Origin: an uncultured Bacteroidales bacterium
Lineage (GTDB): Bacteria > Bacteroidota > Bacteroidia > Bacteroidales > UBA932
DNA length: 51,127 bases
Direction of reading: 5' to 3'
Assembly: GCA_944326305.1 (NCBI GenBank)
Contig: CALVDL010000022.1
Coordinates: 1-51,127 of the forward strand
Shown: piece by piece, positions 19,138 to 26,149 of the stretch
How positions within the stretch are numbered: position 1 is the first letter of the stretch
How the letters are laid out: each line of letters begins with the position of its first letter
The notes under the pieces: generated by a model
What the model saw: the letters and a program-made list of their open reading frames with translations, nothing else
Database searches by the model: none
Told to the model about the DNA's origin: nothing
Position numbers and translations under genes: made by a program

Positions 19138-19689
19138 TCAGATGATTTCCAGCCCGTCAACCCCCACCGATGCAGTGGCGACGGACACTACCCCGTTCAG
19201 GCTGACCACCAATTTCCTGTCCCGGGACTTGCCGCTTCGCACAAGCACGCCCTCAACTCCGTCCAGAGGTCCGCCGAGGACCCTCACCCGCATGCCTTCA
19301 AGGAATTTGCGGTCTCCCACAGGGAGGTATTCCACTTTTTCCCCGCAAAGGCTGACCACCTTCATGAAATCGTCCATCTGCTTGTCCGGGACGACTATCG
19401 GGACATTCTTCTCACCGCGGCTGCGGTCCATCATGTACTGGAGGTAAGGGACACGCTCCTTGAAACTGCGCAGGATGTCACGTGTCGTCCTGACGAAAAT
19501 CAGGTTGTGGACAGCCGGGACCTCGACCCGTCGGCGGCGCCCCGTCACAACCTTCTCCACCGTCTGCATAGGGATATAACTCACGATTCCGGCATCCTCG
19601 AGCAGACGCTGGGCCTGCCGCTCACGCCGGTAAGTTGCCCTCATGGCATACCACACCTCCTGATAGCATGTGCTGTCGGCAGAATCCAT
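19138..19689 (-). CDS. upxY: UpxY-like NusG-family transcription antiterminator
   Basis: A 183-residue NusG paralogue and the first gene of the capsule operon. The NGN domain starts VWYAMRATYRRERQAQRLLE and GIVSYIPMQTVEKVV, with VPAVHNLIFVRTTRDILRSF. The KOW domain is FLEGMRVRVLGGPLDGVEGVLVR, with LVVSLNGVVSVATASVG after it. This is the UpxY architecture of Bacteroides capsule loci, whose products act on the 5' leader of their own operon to prevent early termination. The start ATG at 19689 follows a leader of about 135 nt from the promoter in the invertible segment. The symbol is by family and position only. Confidence 0.88.
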   Translation of the reverse strand: MDSADSTCYQEVWYAMRATYRRERQAQRLLEDAGIVSYIPMQTVEKVVTGRRRRVEVPAVHNLIFVRTTRDILRSFKERVPYLQYMMDRSRGEKNVPIVVPDKQMDDFMKVVSLCGEKVEYLPVGDRKFLEGMRVRVLGGPLDGVEGVLVRSGKSRDRKLVVSLNGVVSVATASVGVDGLEII

Positions 19690-19798
19690 AGGACTTTATT
19701 TGGAAGGGATATACCTCTGGGGCTTTGAAATCCAGATAAAACACTGAACCCCAAACAAATACGAATTACGCTTCCTACACATCACTCTCTTGATCATG
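19690..19798 (-). promoter_or_regulatory. 5' leader of the capsule operon
   Basis: This non-coding stretch lies between the left inverted repeat and the upxY start and would be transcribed from the promoter at 19833-19864. UpxY-type antiterminators are known to need their operon's leader, so this is the expected target region. I see no long hairpin with a T-run here, nor a second convincing promoter. Confidence 0.55.
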
Positions 19799-19823
19799 TG
19801 CCGTCTCTTACATAGAGACGGCA
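19799..19823 (+). repeat. Left inverted repeat of invertible segment
   Basis: A 25-bp sequence with 10-base arms TGCCGTCTCT and AGAGACGGCA around the spacer TACAT. Its exact reverse complement lies at 20001-20025. Each copy is itself an imperfect palindrome, as expected for a site-specific recombinase site. It also lies within the predicted capsule transcript, where it would fold into a 10-bp stem with a 5-nt loop. Confidence 0.9.
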
Positions 19824-20000
19824 TTAATGCTGCAAAAATATTAAACTACTGACAGATAAACAAGTTTTCAGATAAGAAAATCATCCCTGAAGTTTCCGTC
19901 CCCGAACGGGAGTCCTGTCCGGAAAAGGTGGGGAATCAGATCCTATTGTATTGTTGTTCAATAATTTTCAATAATTGTCGTGTCTCTTGATATTGGATTG
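19824..20000. promoter_or_regulatory. Invertible promoter segment of the capsule locus
   Basis: The 177 bp between two perfect 25-bp inverted repeats. On the minus strand it carries a promoter match, CTTG (19861-19864), a 20-nt spacer and TATTTTTG (19833-19840), pointing at upxY, so the present orientation is the ON state. In Bacteroides fragilis, capsule promoters flanked by inverted repeats are flipped by the serine recombinase Mpi; here the repeat sequence is specific to this genome and no recombinase is encoded in the window. In the opposite orientation the promoter would face purC. Confidence 0.88.
19833..19864 (-). promoter_or_regulatory. Promoter of the capsule operon (ON orientation)
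   Basis: Minus-strand -7 box TATTTTTG at 19833-19840 fits the Bacteroidota TAnnTTTG consensus exactly. A CTTG (three of four bases of TTTG) sits 20 nt upstream at 19861-19864, the normal spacing. Transcription should begin near 19826, just before the left inverted repeat. Confidence 0.75.
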
Positions 20001-20025
20001 TGCCGTCTCTATGTAAGAGACGGCA
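20001..20025 (-). repeat. Right inverted repeat of invertible segment
   Basis: Exact reverse complement of 19799-19823: arms TGCCGTCTCT and AGAGACGGCA around ATGTA. The spacer orientation (TACAT versus ATGTA) is what makes the two sites inverted relative to each other. Confidence 0.9.
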
Positions 20026-20107
20026 TATATTTTTCCCTCTGCCGTTCCGGCCGCACAGTCCTTCACGAAGCTCGGGAGCCATCTTCCGGGAAGGGTGTAA
20101 CCAATCA

Positions 20108-20125
20108 TATTTTTGATTATTTTTG
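20108..20125 (+). promoter_or_regulatory. Putative purC promoter (-7 elements)
   Basis: Two copies of TATTTTTG (20108-20115 and 20118-20125) match the Bacteroidota -7 consensus and are ten bases apart. No good TTTG lies 19-21 nt upstream of either. They would give a leader of roughly 45-65 nt before the purC ATG at 20179. The interval 20026-20107 shows nothing else I recognise. Confidence 0.5.
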
Positions 20126-20178
20126 CGGAGCTTGAAAATCAGGAAATATCCGATTATCTCTTATTTATTATTTATACG

Positions 20179-21138
20179 ATGGAAGCAATTGTCAAAACCG
20201 ATTTCCATTTTCCTGGGCAGACAGGGAAATACACAGGTAAAGTGCGTGATGTGTATGACATAGACGGGAAATATCTCGTGATGGTGGTCACCGACAGGAT
20301 CTCAGCGTTCGACGTGGTGCTGCCGGAGGGGATACCTTTCAAGGGACAGGTCCTCAACCAGATAGCGGCCAAGTTCCTCGACGCTACTTCGGACATCCTG
20401 CCGAACTGGAAGATCGCCACGCCGGACCCTATGGTGACCGTCGGGCACAAGTGCGAGCCTTTCAAGGTGGAGATGGTCATAAGGGGCTACCTGTCAGGCC
20501 ATGCCTGGAGGGAGTACAAGGCCGGGAAGCGCACTATCTGCGGAGTGGCCATGCCGGATGGTATGGTGGAGAACCAGAAGTTCCCGGAGCCTATCATCAC
20601 CCCGACCTCCAAGGCGGCGGAAGGACATGACGAGGACATATCGAAAGAGGAAATCATCGCGCAGGGCATCGTGAGCAGGGAAGACTATGAGAAGATGGAG
20701 GAGTACACGAGGGCAATATACAAGAGGGGCACTGAGATAGCGGCAAAGATGGGACTCATACTGGTAGATACGAAATACGAGTTCGGGAAGAAGGACGGCA
20801 GGATATACCTGATGGACGAGGTGCATACCCCGGATTCATCACGGTATTTCTATGCAGACGGTTATGAGGAAAGACTGGCGAAGGGAGAGAAGCAGAGGCA
20901 GCTTTCGAAGGAGTTTGTCCGTGAGTGGCTGATGGCAAACGGTTTCCAGGGCCGCGAAGGACAGAAGGTCCCTGAGATGACCCCGGAAATAGTAAGGAGC
21001 ATATCCGACAGGTATATAGAGCTTTACGAGAATATCACAGGAGAGAAGTTCCAGGCCGCGGAGGACAGTGCCACGCAGGATGAAATTCTGGAGAGGATTT
21101 CCGCAGGCGTAAGCAGATGCCTCGAAGGGCTTCTGTAG
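20179..21138 (+). CDS. purC: Phosphoribosylaminoimidazole-succinocarboxamide synthase
   Basis: SAICAR synthetase of 319 residues: CAIR + aspartate + ATP to SAICAR in de novo purine synthesis, cytoplasmic. Motifs are [27 protein letters not shown] (ATP site), [32 protein letters not shown] and [29 protein letters not shown]. It is the longer form seen in Bacteroidota and yeast Ade1 rather than the short E. coli type. I chose the ATG at 20179; the frame is open to 20113 but the extra 22 residues are not conserved and overlap the promoter elements. It is the first gene on the plus strand beyond the invertible segment. Confidence 0.96.
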   Translation: MEAIVKTDFHFPGQTGKYTGKVRDVYDIDGKYLVMVVTDRISAFDVVLPEGIPFKGQVLNQIAAKFLDATSDILPNWKIATPDPMVTVGHKCEPFKVEMVIRGYLSGHAWREYKAGKRTICGVAMPDGMVENQKFPEPIITPTSKAAEGHDEDISKEEIIAQGIVSREDYEKMEEYTRAIYKRGTEIAAKMGLILVDTKYEFGKKDGRIYLMDEVHTPDSSRYFYADGYEERLAKGEKQRQLSKEFVREWLMANGFQGREGQKVPEMTPEIVRSISDRYIELYENITGEKFQAAEDSATQDEILERISAGVSRCLEGLL

Positions 21139-21146
21139 ACTGAAAT

Positions 21147-21179
21147 GAATAACGGATGACAATGTGTCATCCGTTATTC
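21147..21179. terminator. Bidirectional terminator hairpin
   Basis: A perfect 15-bp stem (arms 21147-21161 and 21165-21179, GAATAACGGATGACA with its complement) around a 3-nt loop. It lies between the convergent purC and ATPase genes. The right arm includes the TAA stop of the ATPase gene (21174-21176). There is no long T-run, but stem strength and position favour a shared terminator. Confidence 0.75.
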
Positions 21180-22361
21180 AAATAATGCCGAAAGGTCCCA
21201 CGAGAGAAATTCCTCGAGCGGCACACCACCGGAGCCCACTACAAACGAATGTACCGGATGGAATTTGCCGCCGAACACGGGCAGGCCCTCATTGACAGTC
21301 CTGTGTCCGCTCTTTACTTCAACAGCTACACATCGACGGTCATATTCAATTATAAAATCCACTTCATTATTCTTTTCCCGCCAATAATATACCTTGAAGT
21401 CAAGTTCTTCTGCCTTATTGAGAATATGTGCCCCGACTGCGCTTTCCACCCACCTTCCCCACAGCGCAGGCGTAATGAAAGCTTTCTTGAATGTGACACC
21501 TGACAGAGCGCTGAGCAAGGATGTATTGTACACCATGAGCTTCGGGACGGAATTGTATTTTCTGGCATTGTCGTTTGCATATTTCTGCAGGCCGCACAGC
21601 AACTGTGACTCGGCAAGAGTCGTAAGGTAGCCTGCCAGAGTCGTTACATTTCCGGCATCCTGCAGCTGTCCGAGAAGTTTTGTAAGGGAAATCTCCTCCC
21701 CGGAATATGAGCATCCCAGCTCGAAGAGCTGCTTCATGAGTTCAGGCTTGTAGATAGTCTTTGTCATCAGAATATCTTTTTCTATCGCAGGAGCAATTAT
21801 GCTGTCCTTGATGTAGCGGCGCCATCTCGTTTCATTTTCCACAAGTCTGGCCCCTCCCGGATAGCCCCCGAAATAGACATAACGGTCAATGTCCATACCG
21901 AAAGCGTCCCTCATTTCCTCATATCCCCAATGCGGCATACGGATAAGTTCATAACGCCCTGCAAGAGATTCCGTGAGACCGTCTTTAAGCAGCAGCCTGG
22001 ATGACCCCAGAATCACAACTTTCATGTTCGTGCCGCTAAAAGTGTCTGCATCCCACTGTCTCTTGACTTCCTCACTCCAATTATCAAGTTTATGGACCTC
22101 ATCAATGACAAGGAGATACTCTCCGTGTTTTCCTGCTTTCATGCGTGCCCGGGCAGTATCCCACATTTCACCTATCCATGCGGTATTGTTTTTCGGGACA
22201 GAATCAGCAGAAACCATCATGTGCGGAATAGATGTATTTTCAAGGACCTGCCTGACCATAGTGGATTTTCCTACTTGCCTAGGGCCGGATACAACCTGTA
22301 TCATACCGCGTTCTTCTGCCAGTCTGGATTCCAGTTCTCTATATTGCCGTCTTTTATACAT
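21174..22361 (-). CDS. AAA-family ATPase with DUF4143 (PD-(D/E)XK-like) domain
   Basis: A 395-residue protein. The N-terminal AAA_14 domain has Walker A GPRQVGKST near residue 27, Walker B YLLVIDEVHKLD near residue 85 and VVILGSSRLLL (sensor). The C-terminal DUF4143 domain has YWREKNNEVDFIIEYDRRCVAVEVKSG, the D...ExK pattern of a PD-(D/E)XK nuclease fold. Such proteins are frequent and often multicopy in Bacteroidota and archaea; their role is unknown. The start ATG lies 8 bases after the shared 18-nt motif. A TAAATTTG promoter-like box lies at 22445-22452, without a spaced TTTG. Monocistronic by layout; converges on purC. Confidence 0.88.
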   Translation of the reverse strand: MYKRRQYRELESRLAEERGMIQVVSGPRQVGKSTMVRQVLENTSIPHMMVSADSVPKNNTAWIGEMWDTARARMKAGKHGEYLLVIDEVHKLDNWSEEVKRQWDADTFSGTNMKVVILGSSRLLLKDGLTESLAGRYELIRMPHWGYEEMRDAFGMDIDRYVYFGGYPGGARLVENETRWRRYIKDSIIAPAIEKDILMTKTIYKPELMKQLFELGCSYSGEEISLTKLLGQLQDAGNVTTLAGYLTTLAESQLLCGLQKYANDNARKYNSVPKLMVYNTSLLSALSGVTFKKAFITPALWGRWVESAVGAHILNKAEELDFKVYYWREKNNEVDFIIEYDRRCVAVEVKSGHRTVNEGLPVFGGKFHPVHSFVVGSGGVPLEEFLSWDLSALFE

Positions 22362-22366
22362 ACCCT

Positions 22367-22384
22367 TAACGTCAGTCCGACGAA
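22367..22384 (-). promoter_or_regulatory. Shared 18-nt motif, copy upstream of ATPase gene
   Basis: Minus strand TTCGTCGGACTGACGTTA, ending 5 bases before the ATG at 22361. It agrees at 15 invariant positions with copies upstream of susC (30477) and the patatin gene (44622). The core is an inverted repeat CGTC-N5-GACG. Function unknown. Confidence 0.6.
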
Positions 22385-22506
22385 ATCATGTTTAATTTTG
22401 GGGAATAACCCCCAACTCCTCATTATTCTACTGAAAATCAAGAGCAAATTTAATCAAAATGTTCAAATCTCTCATGATTTTTGCTCAAATCCTCACACAA
22501 TTCTGC

Positions 22507-24492
22507 TCAATTCCTGCAGCGCGATATGAGGTCATCCCCGAGGGCGGACTTCACCCGCATATGCTCCAGAACGGCCTGGACGAACGGGTTGGAGTCGAAG
22601 AGGCCGCCGCGCACCTCCGCAAAGTCCTGGCTCTGCTCCCGCTTGTCACCGTCGGCGCCGAACCCGGTCATCGCAGACAGGGAGAACTCCTTGCGGGCAT
22701 CCTCATATACGAGCCTGTCAAGCTGAACGACAGCCTCTTTCCATGTCTCGACAATGGAGATAACCTGCTCCCGCGTTATGGCAGCGGGGTCTATCCCGTA
22801 CCACGGTCCGAGGACACCGTAGACCCATGTCCATTCATAGTCATAGTAGCGGGCATGCATATCCGCAAACTTCCTGTTGACGGCAGCGACATCATCCACG
22901 CGGCCGGACTCTATGTCATCGAGCAGTTCATCGACTATCTTCTTGGGGGCGATCATACCTGAAAGGTCCACCCACTTCCCTTCTCCGTACGGCATGTCGG
23001 GTACCATCCTTGCACGTATGGCGGCGACATCGGAGCAGTCCGTATCCTCAAGCCTCTTTATCAGGGAGTTGCCGAGGAACTTGTTGATGGCCATCGAGTA
23101 GTATTTCAGGCCCTTCTTCAGTGCCGAATTCTTTATCTTCCCGCTCTGGTAGGAGTATACGTCCGAATTCTCTCCGGAGACGGCAGTAAGGTCTTGGAGA
23201 ATCCGCATTGCGTTGAGCATCTTCTGGATAGTGTACGGGCTGAGGAGGTTGTAGTTGATGCAGTCCAGACGGTCAGGGTCCTTGCGGGCGTCACGGCGCG
23301 GCCACTTCTGCGCATCACGTATTGTCCCGACACTCTTGAGGTTAACCCCAGGCACTATATAAGACGTGTTCTGCTGCTCTATCAGGTAGGAGAACGGGAG
23401 GTCGGACGTGTCCTGGTGGGTCACATGCCGCCCCATCACCAAAGAGAACGCGCCTACTTTTGCCGGCCACAGGAGGTAGGAATCGGAGGTGGTCTTGGCC
23501 CCTCGCTCGAGAATGCCCTGATGGATAGGGCCGAGCTTGTACATGTGGTTGCTCTGGTTGGAGCCGGACCCGGCGTTCATGAAGGAGAACATGCCGGCAA
23601 TCAGGAGAGTGGATTTGTGGTGCGTGACAGTGAACGGTCCGGCAAAGATGGCGCAGGCTTCGCCGTTCTCTCCCTGGCAGTTGCTGAAGAACAGGGAGTC
23701 GGTAGCCGAATAGGTATGCCCCAGACGGCAGCACTGCCCTATGAAACAGCGGGAGAAGGTCACACCGTCCTCTACGGAAGACCCGCTGCAGATGATGAAA
23801 TCGTCACCGATGACCCCGACTCCGACATGCACGGGGGCGGCACTGTTGCTGTTGATGCTCCCGTTCTTCAGGCGCGAGGTCCCCTCGATCTTGCAGCAGT
23901 CCCCTATCCTGACATTCTTGATATAACCTGCATCGACTATCGTGACATCGGAGCCTATATGCCCCATGTCCGAAGACACAGATTCCACATAGCGCACCAC
24001 CATCGCCTTCATCCTGGCGACCAGTTCGGGTCTGTGGCGGTAGAGGGCCATCACATAGGCCTGCTGTGCCGACAGGTGGTCGTGTATCATGACTTCCCTG
24101 CCCCCTGTCTCGTTCAGGACGGAGACCTCCACACCGTTGCCGAAGCTGCTGACCCCGTCCACAAGGACAATATCCACGTTCTCTATGAAGGACCTCGGGC
24201 CGATTTCGTAGTTCGCAATGTAGTTTTTGACATTCTCTATGCAGCAGTCATCTCCGACAATGACATTGTGCAGCGTGGCATAGCTGATTCCGGAGTGCTT
24301 CTTCATCCCGCCGGGAAGTGTGAACTCCTTGTTGAATGCACCCATCCGGATATTGCCGGAGAACCTGGTACTGAATATGTTGTCTGTCGAAAAGCCTTCT
24401 GACACCTCTACACTGTTCCAGTCAGCGGCCGTGCATCCGTGGGCTTCCATCTCCCCGATTTCAGCAGGGGTCAGTTTTCTGTATGTTCCCAT
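22507..24492 (-). CDS. DUF4954 family protein (left-handed beta-helix)
   Basis: A 661-residue protein with repeated hexapeptide-like turns through roughly residues 45-330 (GNIRMGAFNKEF, NVIVGDDCCIENVKNY, GHIGSDVTIVDAGYIKNVRIGDCCKIEG, VGVIGDDFIICSGSSVEDG). This is a left-handed beta-helix as in acyl- and sugar-nucleotide transferases. The region 320-420 (HHKSTLLIAGMFSFMNAGSGSNQSNHMYKLG) and a helical C-terminus follow. It matches the conserved Bacteroidota DUF4954 proteins, annotated only as putative hexapeptide-repeat transferases. No signal peptide, so cytoplasmic. The substrate is unknown. It lies 21 bases after the AAA-ATPase gene and could share its transcript. Confidence 0.85.
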   Translation of the reverse strand: MGTYRKLTPAEIGEMEAHGCTAADWNSVEVSEGFSTDNIFSTRFSGNIRMGAFNKEFTLPGGMKKHSGISYATLHNVIVGDDCCIENVKNYIANYEIGPRSFIENVDIVLVDGVSSFGNGVEVSVLNETGGREVMIHDHLSAQQAYVMALYRHRPELVARMKAMVVRYVESVSSDMGHIGSDVTIVDAGYIKNVRIGDCCKIEGTSRLKNGSINSNSAAPVHVGVGVIGDDFIICSGSSVEDGVTFSRCFIGQCCRLGHTYSATDSLFFSNCQGENGEACAIFAGPFTVTHHKSTLLIAGMFSFMNAGSGSNQSNHMYKLGPIHQGILERGAKTTSDSYLLWPAKVGAFSLVMGRHVTHQDTSDLPFSYLIEQQNTSYIVPGVNLKSVGTIRDAQKWPRRDARKDPDRLDCINYNLLSPYTIQKMLNAMRILQDLTAVSGENSDVYSYQSGKIKNSALKKGLKYYSMAINKFLGNSLIKRLEDTDCSDVAAIRARMVPDMPYGEGKWVDLSGMIAPKKIVDELLDDIESGRVDDVAAVNRKFADMHARYYDYEWTWVYGVLGPWYGIDPAAITREQVISIVETWKEAVVQLDRLVYEDARKEFSLSAMTGFGADGDKREQSQDFAEVRGGLFDSNPFVQAVLEHMRVKSALGDDLISRCRN

Positions 24493-24513
24493 TTTCAGGA
24501 CAATAATTTATTA

Positions 24514-26058
24514 TTACCGTACCACCCACTTTTCTATATTCCGTGTACGGGAGGAGAAGTTCACTCCGATTTTGAATAGTTTTCTGGGGTCGGATGCGAA
24601 CGGGAGCGCATACTGCTTTTCCTCAATCTGGGCGATGGCCTCCTCGGCACTTCCGTCTAATTTGAACTCCATGACGTAGATGTAGTCCGCTGTCTGAAGC
24701 ACAAGGTCGATCCGGCCCCTTGAGGTGTGATACTCCACCTTAGTGTACAGTCCAGCGAGGCGGAATACGATGAACAGCACGTTCTGGTAGTGGAGCTCTA
24801 TGTCCCTGGCCAGTTCATACGGGCACCCGGCCAGGAAACTCTGGAGGCGTTCCATGAAGGAGTCAATGGCCCCTGAGCGCACATCCCTGACGAACTGCTT
24901 GATCTCGAAAGGGGACTGCGTCTTGTCCACTCCGGAGTAGTAGGGCAGGAGGAAGTTCATGAACCCGTCCTCGACCTCCCTGTTGGGGAACCCCAGGGTA
25001 TACATCCCGAACTCCCTGTCGTAGCCCTTTATCGTCAGGTACCCGCTCTGGTAGATCACCGGTATCGGGTTGTCGTCGGTGAAGATGCTGTCCAGGATGT
25101 CGGCACTGGTCTCCACGCGGGTCATCCTCTCCAGATTGTAGTCGCTCCTCTTCAGCAGCTCCACGAGGTATGTCGGCGTCCCGGTCTCGAACCAGTAGCT
25201 CCCGTAACGCCTGGACTTGAACGTGTTCAGCAGGCTGAAAGGGTTATAGATGCCCGCACTGTCAGGACAGAAATGGTATCCGTCGTAGTCCTCCTTGAGC
25301 TGCGCACAGGCCTGTCCGTAGGTCTGGCCGTTGGCCCGGGCAAGTTCCGCGATGTCTTCCGAAAAATTGTCTATAAGTTCCTTTTCACTTATGCCGCAGA
25401 TGTCAGAATAGTCCGGATTCCTGGAGATGTCCTCAAGGTTGTTCAGGTCGCTGAACACACTGACCTTGCCGAACTTGGTGACCCCTGTCAGAAAGGCAAA
25501 CTTTATATATCCGTCCTGGGATTTCAGGGCACCGTAGAACGCCTTCAGCGTACTCCGGTACCTGTCCTGCAGAGATTCGTTTCCTATGGCCTGGAGCATG
25601 GGCTTGTCGTACTCGTCCACCAGGATCACCACCCTGCGGCCGGTCTTTTCCTTTGCCCTTCGGATCACTCCTGCAAACCTCCTTGCCTGTCCTATCTCGT
25701 TCTCGTTCCTCCCGTACAGTGTCTCCCAGTATGCAAGCGACTCGTCAAGGACATTTTCAAGCGCCTCGGGTGTCTCATATTTCTGGGTGTTCAGGTCCAG
25801 ATGCAGTATCGGATATTCGAGCCATTCCTTTTCCAGTCCATGCACGGCAAGTCCCCCGAACAGCTCTTTCTTCCCCTGGAAGTACGCCTCCAGTGTGCTT
25901 ATCAGCAGGCTCTTGCCGAACCGCCTCGGGCGGCTCAGGAAATAATAGCTTCCTGTGGTGACAAGCCGGTACATCAGAGCCGTCTTGTCAACGTAATAGT
26001 ATCCGTCCCTGCGGAGTTTCTCGAAATTCTGGATCCCTACCGGATATAGCTTTCCCAT
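24514..26058 (-). CDS. AAA-ATPase-like protein with C-terminal PD-(D/E)XK nuclease domain
   Basis: A 514-residue protein of the AAA-ATPase_like / PDDEXK_9 family. The N-terminus has LYPVGIQNFEKLRRDGYYYVDKTALMYRL and Walker A SRPRRFGKSLL, with Walker B VVILVDEYDKPML near residue 145 and FLTGVTKFGKVSVFSDLNNL. The C-terminus has SRGRIDLVLQTADYIYVMEFKLDGSAEEAIAQI, a D...ExK nuclease-like site. These proteins are expanded in Bacteroidales genomes; function is unproven, though nuclease or mobile-element-related roles are often proposed. AGGAG precedes the ATG, and a TACTTTTG promoter box lies about 30 bases upstream. Confidence 0.88.
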   Translation of the reverse strand: MGKLYPVGIQNFEKLRRDGYYYVDKTALMYRLVTTGSYYFLSRPRRFGKSLLISTLEAYFQGKKELFGGLAVHGLEKEWLEYPILHLDLNTQKYETPEALENVLDESLAYWETLYGRNENEIGQARRFAGVIRRAKEKTGRRVVILVDEYDKPMLQAIGNESLQDRYRSTLKAFYGALKSQDGYIKFAFLTGVTKFGKVSVFSDLNNLEDISRNPDYSDICGISEKELIDNFSEDIAELARANGQTYGQACAQLKEDYDGYHFCPDSAGIYNPFSLLNTFKSRRYGSYWFETGTPTYLVELLKRSDYNLERMTRVETSADILDSIFTDDNPIPVIYQSGYLTIKGYDREFGMYTLGFPNREVEDGFMNFLLPYYSGVDKTQSPFEIKQFVRDVRSGAIDSFMERLQSFLAGCPYELARDIELHYQNVLFIVFRLAGLYTKVEYHTSRGRIDLVLQTADYIYVMEFKLDGSAEEAIAQIEEKQYALPFASDPRKLFKIGVNFSSRTRNIEKWVVR

Positions 26059-26088
26059 CCCTGTCTCCTGTTTTTTTTATTCCGACTC

Positions 26089-26109
26089 CAAAAGTACGAA
26101 TTAATTCGT
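26089..26109 (-). promoter_or_regulatory. Promoter -7 box with overlapping palindrome
   Basis: Minus strand TACTTTTG (26089-26096) matches TAnnTTTG upstream of the AAA-ATPase gene. Immediately upstream, 26096-26109 is a perfect 14-bp palindrome, ACGAATTAATTCGT, sitting between the -7 and -33 positions. It could be an operator. No well-spaced TTTG is visible. Confidence 0.45.
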
Positions 26110-26149
26110 TTACAACATACAATCAGTTTATCTCCTCTATATGACATTA

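Noticed and set aside
19138..19689. Housekeeping NusG
   Set aside because: Position at the head of a capsule operon behind an invertible promoter and a divergent NGN domain fit the specialised UpxY type instead.
19941..19980. Second promoter in the invertible segment facing purC (TAATTTTC)
   Set aside because: The last base of the box does not match and no TTTG lies 19-21 nt upstream.
22394..22412. TTGGGG/CCCCAA hairpin as terminator of the DUF4954 gene
   Set aside because: Short stem about 95 bases past the stop with no T-run in the transcription direction.
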